A DNA stretch of 64,000 nucleotides from Rhynchopus sp. YZ270_cl-10. Taxonomy: Eukaryota; Euglenozoa; Diplonemea; Diplonemida; Diplonemidae. Below the pieces are notes generated by a model. That model had not been told where the DNA came from. It did no database searches and saw only the letters and a program-made list of their open reading frames with translations. A program made the position numbers and the translations under genes. Position 1 is the stretch's first letter; every line of letters begins with the position of its first letter. The DNA is taken from NCBI GenBank assembly GCA_964035575.1, contig OZ037853.1, positions 1,582,501-1,646,500 of the forward strand, written 5' to 3'. Shown here in pieces: positions 33,649 through 43,347 of the stretch.

Positions 33649-34699
33649 CTACGCTTTTCCCTTACTTTGGTTTCAAGCTCTTAATACCATTTTTGCTTTG
33701 TTACCTGAGGGGGCCATCGTGTACAAGAAACAGCGTTGTTGGTTGTGTTGGTTGTCAACTCGAGAAGTGTTCAGCAAAAGGGGAGAGAACCTCCTCCTTG
33801 GTACCTTTCTCCCACCCCACAAAAGGCAAAAGCCATTTCAAAAAGAACTTTTCAATTTTTTTGGCCTTAAAGAGGTTTCCTCTTCACTGCCAGGTAGTCA
33901 GTGGGAGCGTATTGCAGTAATGAAAATATCACCACAGAATATTTATTACACACTTTACGCACAAACAAAAAGATTGAAAAGACCTTTTTTTTGTGGTTTT
34001 CTACCAACTCACAACAGGTGTCGTACTTATGCCTCCCTCTTCTTGCTCTCGTTTTTGTGGGATCTCTTGTGCCGTAAGGATTTGTCCCTCACCCCTCCTC
34101 CCTTTTTTGAGCGACATTTTGAGAAACGAGAAGCCCACGTCGTTCGTCCTTTTTGGCAGGCAGGCGGGATCTTTCTACAGCAAATAAAATATCGCCCCTT
34201 CCCTCCGTCCCTCTTCTTTCTCTCTCTCTCTCCCACGTTATTTTCTGCGGTGGATGTGAGGACTCTCTCTTGCACATATACATATTACTATACCACACGG
34301 CGTACTCTGTCCCCGTGTGGCGTTATTTTCGTTCGTGATATTTTTTTTTCATTTTCCCTTCCCCTGTTCCCGCTCTTCCTTGCATCCCATCTTCTCCTTC
34401 TTGGACAAAATAACAAAGTGGGGGGTTTTTTTCTTGTGTGCAGTAATGATGTATCGATAGGCAAGAGCGGTGCCCTCATCATGGTCACAGAGCTTCTCTT
34501 AAGGTTTAAGGGAGGGACGAACTACGTCTGTACCTTCCGTGGTACAAAAAAGGCTTTGGGCCAACATTGAGACACAGACCCGAGGTTCCCACCCAAGGCG
34601 GTTGTCGACACAACACAAAGACATTTTTGGTGTGGCAGATTTTGTTTTGTCTGTGTCACGTCCACCTTGCAATGCAGTTCCATCACTTACAGGTTATAT

Positions 34700-34717
34700 C
34701 TACCACAACAAAACACG
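34700..34717 (+). promoter_or_regulatory. Conserved 5' leader of the surface-protein pair
   Basis: The 26 bases before the start (ACAGGTTATATCTACCACAA and CAAAACACG) are identical in front of both surface-protein genes (34690-34717 and 36719-36748). The AG in ACAGG is a good candidate for the trans-splice acceptor. Inference from conservation between paralogues. Confidence 0.45.
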
Positions 34718-35449
34718 ATGAGGGGCCATGTATTGAGTCTTGTGCTGGCAATGGTGGCTGTGTGCGACGGTGAGAAGCAAATAGTGCTCATAGCGTACGT
34801 GTCTGATCAGACGCAACGCGGACGTGACAGTGACGGCCATCGGGAGTATACCATGACTGGAAACATGACCGTACATGGCGAAACGACGGACCTCGGCTGC
34901 ATCGAGTGCGATAGCACTAGGGAGTGCTACTGCACTCGCCAGGGGTGCACGAAGGGAATCGATGTGTCAAAAACGGAATCCCTGTGGGTGGCTGATACTG
35001 CTGATATCAGCATCCACGTGTCTTTCGAAGCTTGGGAGGGCTACAACGGCAGTCGCTGTACGTACGACAAATCGACTTTCACGAATGGTGATGACGGCTA
35101 TGTGTCTCAGTCGTGCATCTTTTACCCTGAGAATTACACACAATCGTCCTACCACAAGGTAACGTGCACGGGCAGCCAGGCAGCGCTTAAGATGGCATTC
35201 AAGTGGGAAAATATATCAACACCTGCACCGGAAACACATGCACCACCCACGGCTTCGTCATCTTCAGTTAAAGTATTAGCTGCTGTGTGTGCAGTAGTGG
35301 TGGTGGGTGCAGTGGTGGCAGGAGTGATGTACAACGTCAGAAGTCAGGGGAGCGGTGCGGCTGACGTGCCTGCACAGGGAGCACCTTTGGACGAGTATGC
35401 AGCTCATGAGGACGTGTCAAGCGAGGAGTGTGTGGCGGTGGTGCAGTGA
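34718..35449 (+). CDS. Type-I single-pass surface protein, copy 1
   Basis: 243 residues. The ATG at 34718 is chosen because it begins a signal peptide (MRGHVLSLVLAMVAVCDGEK), lies just after the conserved leader, and is the start shared with the paralogue at 36749; the open frame continues upstream without a better start. The ectodomain (residues 20-175) carries about ten cysteines and several N-glycosylation sites (NMT, NGS, NYT, NIS), then a short Thr/Pro stalk (STPAPETHAPPTASS). One membrane segment (VLAAVCAVVVVGAVVAGVMY) is followed by a tail of about 40 residues ending EECVAVVQ. No known domain was recognised. A plasma-membrane protein of unknown ligand is the safest reading. The paralogue next door is 80% or more similar over most of its length. 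Confidence 0.8.
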   Translation: MRGHVLSLVLAMVAVCDGEKQIVLIAYVSDQTQRGRDSDGHREYTMTGNMTVHGETTDLGCIECDSTRECYCTRQGCTKGIDVSKTESLWVADTADISIHVSFEAWEGYNGSRCTYDKSTFTNGDDGYVSQSCIFYPENYTQSSYHKVTCTGSQAALKMAFKWENISTPAPETHAPPTASSSSVKVLAAVCAVVVVGAVVAGVMYNVRSQGSGAADVPAQGAPLDEYAAHEDVSSEECVAVVQ

Positions 35450-36748
35450 TCACAGAAGGCGGCCGGCCCGTCTTCCCCAACGGCAGAAGATGGCGATTGC
35501 TGTCGAAAGTGGACTATCTTTGTGGTGGTGACCTCCGAGTTATGTGAAGTGCGTTTTGCAGAAGGTTAGGGGCTATCAAATGGGGGTAACATTGGGTTTT
35601 TTCAAACACATTAGCCCCAAAAAAATCCGGTTTTGGGGGGTGATTGGAAACTTTTTTTGGGCGCACCCAGTAGCTATGTGTGCCCTTCAGTGGGTGCTTT
35701 TTTTGATACGGGCTAATAATATTTCGCGCTTTGGAGTGCTCCTGTGAGGGACAGAAGGGATTCATATTTTTTTCGGTGACATGACACTTGTGACATATCG
35801 TAGGAAATCTTTTAGTATGCGCGAAGACGATTCTTGTGCTCCTCATTCTCCCCACACTATGTCAATACAACAGGTTAGACCGTTTGGTCTGGGAGGGTTT
35901 GGGGTTTCTTCTTTCTCAGTTCAATCTTGAACAAATTCGAGAGGAGTTTTATTTATTTTTCAAAAATAAAATGTGTGATCTGGGGTGAGGAAGCGTTCCA
36001 ACTTTTCAACCTCTTCCCCAATTTACCTTTCACGCTTTTTTACCCTCCCCCGTTTTAGAATCAACAGAGAGTGTACGTTAAGATTTTTCGATTATGACCT
36101 CGACAAGCTCATCCCTCAGCAGCCCATCGGAACTTAAGCCTAACTATGTTCAGATTCTTTCTTTAAGAGGTGTCATCCATTAACAAGTCCTTCAGCTTCG
36201 TCCGTATTCTTGCCTTCGAGCTCACCGCGTGCACCGCTCACTAACACCTGTACAACTGTCTGGTGCCCGTATGAACTGGCTTTTCAGGTCGAACATGGCC
36301 TGAAAATGTGTACAAACCGAGTGAAAACGGGTTAACCTGTGTGTTGGGCCAAAAATGGGAAAAAATTTATACACCTAAAAATTGGTCCATTTTTTTGAAA
36401 TGACGTTCCGGACGGATTCCGGAAACGACGAAAAACGAGGGTTTCGGCCTCGAGTCCTTACCCGCCCCCTGAAAAAGCCACCCCGAGAGGGAATTTGGCC
36501 CATTTTTACCGATTTGGCACGCCAAATATAAGGGGCGCCCCTTGTAGTTTGTAGGTGTGCTACAGAGCGGGGTTCCACACTGTGACTGGGCAGGGGAGGT
36601 GGACAGTTTCCCTTTTCCTCTTGGGAGCACAGCCCGCACACCTCCCACAACACAAATATATTTGTGGTGTGGCAGATTTTGTTTTATCTCTCATATCTCT
36701 CATATCCTAATCACACGGTACAGGTTATATCTACCACAACAAAACACG
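35450..36748. other. Spacer between the two surface-protein genes
   Basis: Holds the conserved 3' segment of the gene (CCCCAACGGCAGAAGATGGC, 35474-35495), repeated after the second gene at 37571-37592; hairpins near 35570-35730 (AGCCCC and GGGCTAATAA); the second copy of the 320-bp block (35769-36088); and unrecognised sequence up to the second gene. Confidence 0.6.
35769..36088. repeat. 320-bp duplicated block, copy 2
   Basis: Same orientation and nearly the same sequence as 30438-30763. After the block the two loci diverge completely. It shows that intergenic DNA around the surface-protein genes has been duplicated from the 30-kb region or the reverse. Confidence 0.85.
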
Positions 36749-37550
36749 ATGAGGGGCCTTGTATTGAGTCTTGTGCTGGCAATGGTGACTGTGTGCGATG
36801 GTGAGAAGTATATTTATTACAGAGCACTCGAGTCTGATCAGACGGACCGTGGACATGACAGTGACGGCCATCGGGAGTATACCATGACTGGAAACATGAC
36901 CGTACATGGCCAAACGACGGACCTCGGCTGCATCGAATGCGATCGAGTGCAGTAGCACCAGCGATGGCTGCGTGAAGAAGGTCGAAGTATATGAAGGCCA
37001 GTGGGTGGCTGATACTACAGACATCAGCATCCACGTGTCTTTCGAAGCTTGGGAGAACTACAAAGGCAGTCTCTGTACGTACGACAAATCGACTTTCTCG
37101 AATGATGATGACGGCTATGTGTCTCAGTCGTGCATCATTTACCCTGAGCAGTACACACCAGATACTTTCCACACTGTAGCGTGCACGGGCAGCCAGGCAG
37201 CGCTTATGGTTGACTTGATGTGGTATACAACAACACCTGCACCTGCAACACCTTCACCACTGACTCCTTTTCCAGTCACGTCTGCACCACCCATTCCTGT
37301 GCCAAGCACGTATGCACCAGTCACACCTTCGCCTTCATACACAGAAGACGCCGATTCGTCATCTTCAGTTGTCTACATTGTATTAGCTGCTGTGTGTGCA
37401 GTAGTGGTGGTGGGTGCAGTGGTGGCAGGAGTGATGTACAAGGTCAGAAGTCAGGGCGGTGCGGCTGACGTGCCTGCACAGGGAGCACCTTTGGACGAGT
37501 ATGCAGCTCATGAGGACGTGCCAAACGCGGAGTGTATGGTAGTGCAGTGA
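36749..37550 (+). pseudogene. Type-I surface protein, copy 2, frameshifted
   Basis: Tandem paralogue of 34718-35449: same leader, signal peptide (MRGLVLSLVLAMVTVCDGEK), ectodomain, membrane segment and tail (LDEYAAHEDVPNAECMVVQ). The first frame stops after IECDRVQ near 36956; the rest continues in another frame. The cause is visible: ATCGAATGCG at 36932-36941 is followed by ATCGAGTGCA, a 10-base near-duplication that shifts the frame. Without it the two frames would read through as in the paralogue. The Thr/Pro stalk here is longer (TPAPATPSPLTPFPVTS). The rest of the sequence is well conserved, so this may be a recent pseudogene, an allelic variant, or an assembly error. The total length would be about 260 residues. 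Confidence 0.7.
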
Positions 37551-39392
37551 TCACAGAAGGTGGTCCGTCGTCCCCAACGGCAGAAGATGGCGATTGCTGT
37601 TTAAAATTGATGATTGTCGTGTAACAAAATACAAAAAATACCTTCCCGGTCGCTTTGTTACTTCTTCTTCTTCTTCTTCCTCTTTTTTCTTTGTCTATTC
37701 TTTTGTCTAGTTCTCTTGTTCTACACAGGCTGTTGCTTTGTGTCTACATGCGCCTAGGCTGCTCTCTATTCTATGATCCTGTTCCCCCTATATTTTTGTA
37801 CTCAAGCTATCTAATGCTTCAGCTTGAAATAATTTTATTTTTTTTGTGGAATCTTTGTTTTTGGTATTGCCAAACTCGCTGGTTTCTGTGCTTCGCTCAT
37901 TTTTTATCAAAAAGCTTTCCCTAGTTTCGAGTGTGAAACGTTTCTCCATGTATTGCACGGGAAACAACATGACAAACAGGCCTGGCACCTTGTGTGCCTC
38001 TCAAAAGCCAAAAAGCGTTGTGTGAAGTTTTGAAGGAAGGAAAAATAAAAATTCCATCTTTTCTTTCATTTTGCTTTTTACTCAGGTGCCCTTCGCTTCC
38101 ACGGGTTAGAGTGAGGTCATACAGCTCAACTCGCGGATGTTCCACATAGCTGTGGTCCTTCGAAACAATGCACTAAATGTTCTGTTTGCTTTCGCCTTCT
38201 GTTTTCATAGCTTTCTGTGTTCTTCATTAACAAAACAACACCCGAAAAAGACAACCCACCACTTACGTATCACCCGTGCTTTCAACATTCCTTCGTCCCT
38301 TCATGTTACAACAACTACACTGAACCATTCAGGTTTCAGCCCTGTCGACTCAAGCCATGCCTCCTGAGCACACCTTGGTGGCAAGCCGTGTCTCCTGTCT
38401 CCACAGTGCAGGCTCTCTGGGGAAGTGTGTTTACTTTGTGGGTTGCATCACAGACCCAATCATCGTGTCACAGCACAGAAGAACAGGGAGAACAGGGAGA
38501 GCCCTTACAGGACAGTGGTCCACATACATGGAGATTCCTTCAGAATTGGGTTTCCTGAATGAATATTATATTTTTCTCAACGTCTCCGGAACCTGGGTTT
38601 TACACTAGTTGGATGAAGGGGGAGGCAGACTCGATCACGTTGGCAAGCGCAGCGACATTTCCACAGCTGCACCCCATTTCAAACGGTTGCTCTCAGTTTT
38701 CTCAATGAGGAAGGAAGTTTTTCACGCTTTGCCCTCTTTTTTTTTCTTCGTTACTAACAGGGCGTTCGCTATCGCCATCGTTTTTTCCTGATCGTGGCGA
38801 AATGCCAAAACCCCCGAAATTTTCGTTTTTTTACTAGTGCTTAAAATAGGTCAAAAAAAATTTTCCCGCCGGAGAGAAGTTAGTTCGTGGGGTGAATCCC
38901 TGGTACTGAATGGTCAAAAAAAATTTGCGATTTGCGCGTGATCCCTTCCCCAGCACAAGTGATATTACAGCTGAACTTTCCTGATACTAAAACCAGCAAA
39001 ACGATGGAGAATTTCATCAATCCCCCCTCACTGAGGGTCTCTTTGTGTTGTTTAATCAAGCAGATGTACAAGAGAGAGGCATCTGTCATATGAGACTTCA
39101 TCCTTATTTTGATTATTTTCAACTCTCTGCCATTGAAGATAGAGTTGACACGAGCAGTGACACCTTCTATAACAGGGGGTACGGTACACCTTCAGCAGAC
39201 TGCAGGATTGAGGAGCGAGCGGGAGTGCTGGGAAAACTTCCTCTCACGGCAGGCGGGTTTGCGGATGATTTTGAGTACAGTGGACACCCCCTCTGCGACC
39301 CCCCCTCCGGGGGGGTCGACAGGGTGGTGGGGAGAAATCTCTCTCTCTTTCCCCCCCCCCCCCCCCTTTTTTTATTTATTTATTTATTTATA
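37551..39392. other. Intergenic DNA before the receptor gene
   Basis: Contains the third 150-bp dispersed repeat (37868-38052), a CTT microsatellite near 37660, and a perfect-arm hairpin GACCCCCCCTCCGGGGGGGTC at 39298-39318. Short frames at 38357 and 39045 have no recognisable product. Confidence 0.5.
37868..38052. repeat. 150-bp dispersed repeat, copy 3 of 3
   Basis: Matches 25961-26170 over its left part and 11281-11437 over the core; a stretch of about 20 bases (GTGCAGGGTGGTTCCGTGCT) is missing from the middle of this copy. Confidence 0.75.
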
Positions 39393-39504
39393 CAGGGTTT
39401 CGCCCCGGTGGGGCGAAGCCCTGGGGCGAAATAAAATGTCATTTTTTCAGGAACAGATTTTTTTAACGAAAAAAAATATTTTTCGCCCCGGGGCGAACGC
39501 CCTG
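39393..39504. mobile_element. Small TIR element ending CAGGG..TTCGCCCCGG
   Basis: CAGGGTTTCGCCCCGGTGGG at the left faces CGCCCCGGGGCGAACGCCCTG at the right across 60 AT-rich bases. The ends fold into strong GC hairpins. It lies 160 bp upstream of the first receptor gene. No clear target duplication. Confidence 0.5.
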
Positions 39505-39599
39505 GTTACTAAGCAAGAATTCCAACTAAAAAATTATCGGATGATTGTCGGTATCGGATCCTTCGGGTGAACTGTATGCTAGGGGGAATTAGCCACAAC

Positions 39600-39663
39600 T
39601 GATTTCAACCACACCACACACACAACCCCATCACAGTCTTCCCTTTCTGTACACCTCTGAACA
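39600..39663 (+). promoter_or_regulatory. Leader of the first cyclase-like gene
   Basis: CACAG at about 39630-39634 is followed by TCTTCCCTTTCTGTACACCT and then GAACA before the ATG. The same leader precedes the pseudogene copy at 45016. It is pyrimidine-rich with candidate AG acceptors. Conservation suggests that the duplication included the 5' flank. Confidence 0.45.
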
Positions 39664-42285
39664 ATGGCGACATGCAGCATCCAGTCGCTGACAGTGCTGC
39701 TGTGTGTGGTGCTGATCCTTTCGACAGGTGCGATCATCGGTGGCTTCACTCTGTCAACATGGGACGACCTTCTGGAGAAGGCACGTGACACAGGTGACGA
39801 GGGCTTCGGGATGTGTCTTGACAGTGGTACTGCGGACATCGAAACGGTCTCGTCGCGCTACCTGCGCTCTGTCCTTGGCAACGTGGACACGGCAGTGAAG
39901 GAGTACCTGAAGGTGCCTGAGCAGCTGGTGCTCTCTATGGCCAAGCTTGCGAACGCGCACCACCCAAACGTCAGCACGAGCCCCGCCTTTGCGGATGCGG
40001 TTCTGCGTCCTGCTTATATGTCTGCCTTTCGCGCTGGGGCGACGTCTGGATTGAAATACATTTCGTACGAAACGTACCCGTGGTCCCCAGCACATCCTGT
40101 TCCGTGGAAGAGGGGGGACGGGTTTGCAGGGTGGGGCTCGCGGATGGGGTTCAATGCTGTGAACCCTGGTTTCGGGTCTGCGTCTGCTCCGACGAACGGC
40201 ACCGAGATCCGCCTTGTGTACGAGATGCGTCACCCTGTGACGGGGGCGGTGGGTATATCTGACTGGGTCTCCTTGGGGGAAGCCACGAACAGAGGCGACA
40301 GAAAGTTCCCGCATCAGCCGTGCAATTACAGGCCGGACTACAACAAGAACGAGGTACGCGGTGTCTGCCTTTTTCCCTTGGACACGACCGAACCCTTGGG
40401 CTCGGTAGGACAGCTAGAACGTGGCAAACATATCTACAACCTGGGTGCCGACGACCCACCCCTGTACCCTCCGGATACACTGATCTACACGAACCTGTTG
40501 GTGGGCTGGTCCATGATATACTGGGAGCTGAGCTACACCTACACGCACCCAGAGATGTACACGATGCACCCCAAGCAGGGCAAGCGTGTGGGTGTCGTCA
40601 TCGCTTCGGTGACCGGGTCGGGAGTAACCAATGCAGTGCGTGCACAGCTGCTCCCAGACGACGCGTCGCTGTACCTGGTGGAGTACAATCGTGCATCAGA
40701 CGCAACGGGAACGCTCGTCGCGTACAACAGAGGGAGGCATCTGTCGTTCGAAACGCGCCTGAATGGCGTCGGCATTCCAACGCAGTATTCATTGAGCTTC
40801 AACGTAACGAACCACTCAATGGAAGACGCCACGTGGCACATCCCCTCAGTGATTGCAGAGCATGGTCGGTTCGTGTTCACACACCCACAGAACTACAGGG
40901 ACCTTGTGGAGATGACTAAGGACTCCTTCCTGAAGTGGTCTGACTCGAATGGCACAGAGTTCTGGACAATCGCAGCGCCAATCGAGCACAAAACGATTAA
41001 ATTATTCGCAACCCTTCTTGTGCCTAGGGCGTCTGTGATGGAGACAATTGATGCGTCGACGAATGCAATCCGTGCGAAGGTGGCCTCAGATCTGTCTTCT
41101 GCAGACGCACAGAAGGAGGATGCGGTGATTGTGATGGTGGTTGTCACGGCCGTTGCGATTATGGGACTTCTTGCCATTGCTGTTGTGTTCACACGCTACA
41201 TCACATCACCTCTGCTGAAGCTTGGGAGTGAGATGGCAAGTGTGGCTGTGATGAACCTGGAGGCTGTGGACACGGGCCGTGCAGTGTCGCAGCTGAGTGA
41301 AGTGGGGATGATGCAGCGCAGCTTTGTTACCATGGTGGCGAACCTGGTGGAGTACCGGAACTACATGCCGCAGAGTGTGCTTGTCAATGACAGTGATGAG
41401 GAGTACGTGTCTGAGACGAAATCTTCCGCACAGGATACGAAGTCGCAGTCAGGCATGTCTGCTTCACGTGCGTCACCCAGTTCAGCTGATATGATGCAGA
41501 ACCAGAAGGCACTCCTGCGTGTGGAAGGGATGAAGAAAAAGAAGGTGTCGCTGGCACACATGAACGTCGTGTCGTGGCACGCCTTCTGCAAGAATCACAA
41601 GGACGCAGAGGTGCTCTCCGCACACGGTGGTATTGTGGAGCACATCATGTCAGCAGTGCAGCACAACAAAGGTGTGTGCGACACGTTCGCAGGGGACAGG
41701 ATGCTTGCCACCTTCAACGCCTTTGTTCCGAAGCCGTCGCACGGTGCTGCCTGTGTGAAGGCTGCCTACGAAGCCGCAACAGCACTTGGCGATGTGCACA
41801 AGATCTCGTACGGGTGCACGACAGGCGAGGCACGTGTCGGGAACATGGGCTGCAACGGGATGAAAAAGATGTCTATTCTTTCGCAGTCCATGTCGTGGGT
41901 GGTTGTGCTTGAGCGTTGGAACAAAGAGCACAACCTGCCTGGTGTCATTGACCGTGCTGTGTCGCGTGAGGCGGAGGGACAGGTGGTACTGCGTTGTTCT
42001 GGCGCGATGCTGTTCGCAAAGCTGAGCGAGAAGGCACAGAGCGTGTTTACCGTACGTGGGCTGTGCAGCAGCGAAGATGAGGAGTGGATGTACCAGCTGG
42101 AGTCTGCCTCAAACAACCCGCACGCACTGTGGAACGAGGTCTTCGAGCACATCATCAAACAAGACTTTGAGAAGGCGTCTTCTCTGCTGGACAGCGTCGC
42201 TCAGGACCAACGCACACCTTACGAAGAGCTTACCGGCTATGTGGAGGCGAAGGCTTATGCACCGTACGTTGTGGAAATGCACTGA
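39664..42285 (+). CDS. Receptor-type cyclase-like protein with HAMP region
   Basis: 873 residues. Layout: short N-terminus; membrane segment at about 7-29 (LTVLLCVVLILSTGAIIGGF); ectodomain at about 30-484, of the size and position of a Cache-type ligand sensor; second membrane segment at about 485-507 (VIVMVVVTAVAIMGLLAIAV) leading into a HAMP-like linker (RYITSPLLKLGSEM) and the motif YRNYMPQSVL typical of the junction before a class III cyclase domain. The cytoplasmic domain (about 625-790) resembles class III adenylate/guanylate cyclases: VSLAHMNVVSWHAF, CDTFAGDRMLATFN, SYGCTTGEARVGNMGC. The second metal aspartate is kept in AGDRML, but the first (normally in a DI-type strand) is replaced (AHMNV). 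Catalytic activity is therefore doubtful; it may act as a sensor or dimer partner. The C-terminal motif DEEWMYQLE is shared with the paralogue at 46281. Confidence 0.85.
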   Translation: MATCSIQSLTVLLCVVLILSTGAIIGGFTLSTWDDLLEKARDTGDEGFGMCLDSGTADIETVSSRYLRSVLGNVDTAVKEYLKVPEQLVLSMAKLANAHHPNVSTSPAFADAVLRPAYMSAFRAGATSGLKYISYETYPWSPAHPVPWKRGDGFAGWGSRMGFNAVNPGFGSASAPTNGTEIRLVYEMRHPVTGAVGISDWVSLGEATNRGDRKFPHQPCNYRPDYNKNEVRGVCLFPLDTTEPLGSVGQLERGKHIYNLGADDPPLYPPDTLIYTNLLVGWSMIYWELSYTYTHPEMYTMHPKQGKRVGVVIASVTGSGVTNAVRAQLLPDDASLYLVEYNRASDATGTLVAYNRGRHLSFETRLNGVGIPTQYSLSFNVTNHSMEDATWHIPSVIAEHGRFVFTHPQNYRDLVEMTKDSFLKWSDSNGTEFWTIAAPIEHKTIKLFATLLVPRASVMETIDASTNAIRAKVASDLSSADAQKEDAVIVMVVVTAVAIMGLLAIAVVFTRYITSPLLKLGSEMASVAVMNLEAVDTGRAVSQLSEVGMMQRSFVTMVANLVEYRNYMPQSVLVNDSDEEYVSETKSSAQDTKSQSGMSASRASPSSADMMQNQKALLRVEGMKKKKVSLAHMNVVSWHAFCKNHKDAEVLSAHGGIVEHIMSAVQHNKGVCDTFAGDRMLATFNAFVPKPSHGAACVKAAYEAATALGDVHKISYGCTTGEARVGNMGCNGMKKMSILSQSMSWVVVLERWNKEHNLPGVIDRAVSREAEGQVVLRCSGAMLFAKLSEKAQSVFTVRGLCSSEDEEWMYQLESASNNPHALWNEVFEHIIKQDFEKASSLLDSVAQDQRTPYEELTGYVEAKAYAPYVVEMH

Positions 42286-42289
42286 GACA

Positions 42290-42560
42290 TTGATTTGCTC
42301 TCGGGACATTACTGTGCGTGTGTTTGGAGTGGCTTACTCCTGATGGAAGAAGGTATTGTGCGTGTGTTGAACTGCCTGCACTGGTGAGCAGGTGGTAGTG
42401 ATTCGGGCATTGTCGTGTGTACAGTATTGCTGTGCGCCGTGCTTGCGATGACAAGACTGTGCGTGTGCAGAACATCTGCACCGAAGACTGCACGATTGAT
42501 GGGTTGCGGCTGAAGAGAGTGATCGGTGACCCTCCAACAGCTCCTCGTGCATTAGGCTGT
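42290..42560 (+). pseudogene. Remnant of a WD-repeat coding sequence
   Basis: Just after the receptor gene, one frame reads SIAVRRACDDKTVRVQNICT (about 42425-42485) and another, about 100 bases upstream, reads RDITVRVFG. Both resemble the end strand of a WD repeat (D-x-T-V-R-V-W/F). No start codon, short, and the frames do not connect. The neighbouring intact gene at 43348 is also WD-like, so this may be the relic of a duplicate. Confidence 0.35.
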
Positions 42561-43347
42561 TAGTTACACGTCTTTTCCAAGATGTGTTGTGATGTCACAG
42601 ATAGACATCACCACAGACCCCAGTGTGCGTCACACCGCATCATCACATTTAGCAGAACTGTAAGACGCTGAAAGTGTGTGGGGTTTGGGTTTAGAGTACC
42701 CTAAACAAAAGAGGAGGGCGTCGGGCTGCTATCTTACCTCCTCCTCTGGCAGGGTAGGAACTAGTAGAGGGCTTGGGAAAATAGTAAAACCTACATCCTC
42801 GAACTTTTCTCCACAAATGATTTCATTGAACACATTTTTTTCCAATAAATTATGTGTTTTTAGCCCAGATCGCGATGCTGAGTGTCATTTTCTTTTTGTA
42901 TACAAACATACGAAGCGGTGCGCGTACGGTTGTAAGGTAATAATACAGACCGAAATGATCGGATTCTTTCGGATCGAATGATTGGAATAGTGTGTGTGGT
43001 TTCGAAAATAAAATACTGTCTATGGTGCTCCTGAAATAAAAAATACCAAGTACGCAACAAGTACGCAAAATGGGGTTTTCAGGAGCACCAGTCTATCTTG
43101 TTTAGTGTTCAGTATTCTCTTTCATTGCCCTTTGCTTGTGCTTCCCGACTCCAATTCAATCAACACTTGCGTCCAATGAAAATCACGTCAGAATGTAGGT
43201 TTTTTTATTTTTTGTCACCTCTCACAACGAGAGCCACCACAAACATGCAACACAGAACAACACCTCTCCCCCACCCACCTCATCACTCCCTCCGTTTGTA
43301 GTAGTCAACGTGCTGATTTGCACCTTCTCACGAAGCAACGCAAAACA
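42561..43347. other. Spacer with a small transposon and gene leader
   Basis: Contains the TGGTGCTCC element (43023-43090). The pieces at about 42930-42990 (TACAGACCGAAATGATCGG) and 43148-43165 (CCGACTCCAATTCAATCAAC) recur at about 45440-45490 and 45528-45550, so this spacer was duplicated together with the receptor 5' region. The last 100 bases before 43348 are pyrimidine-rich. Confidence 0.55.
43023..43090. mobile_element. TGGTGTTCC-family element, 5-bp duplication GTCTA
   Basis: 68 bp from TGGTGCTCCTGAAA to TTTTCAGGAGCACCA, flanked by GTCTA at 43018-43022 and 43091-43095. The interior has CAAGTACGCAACAAGTACGC, also present at 54538-54580 next to a TTGGTACTCCAG sequence, suggesting a second, broken copy there. 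Confidence 0.8.

Noticed and set aside
33698-34570. Open frame of 290 codons on the + strand just before the first surface-protein gene
   Set aside because: Low-complexity composition (Phe, Leu, Ser runs from pyrimidine tracts), no domain, no signal or conserved segment; likely chance in C/T-rich DNA.
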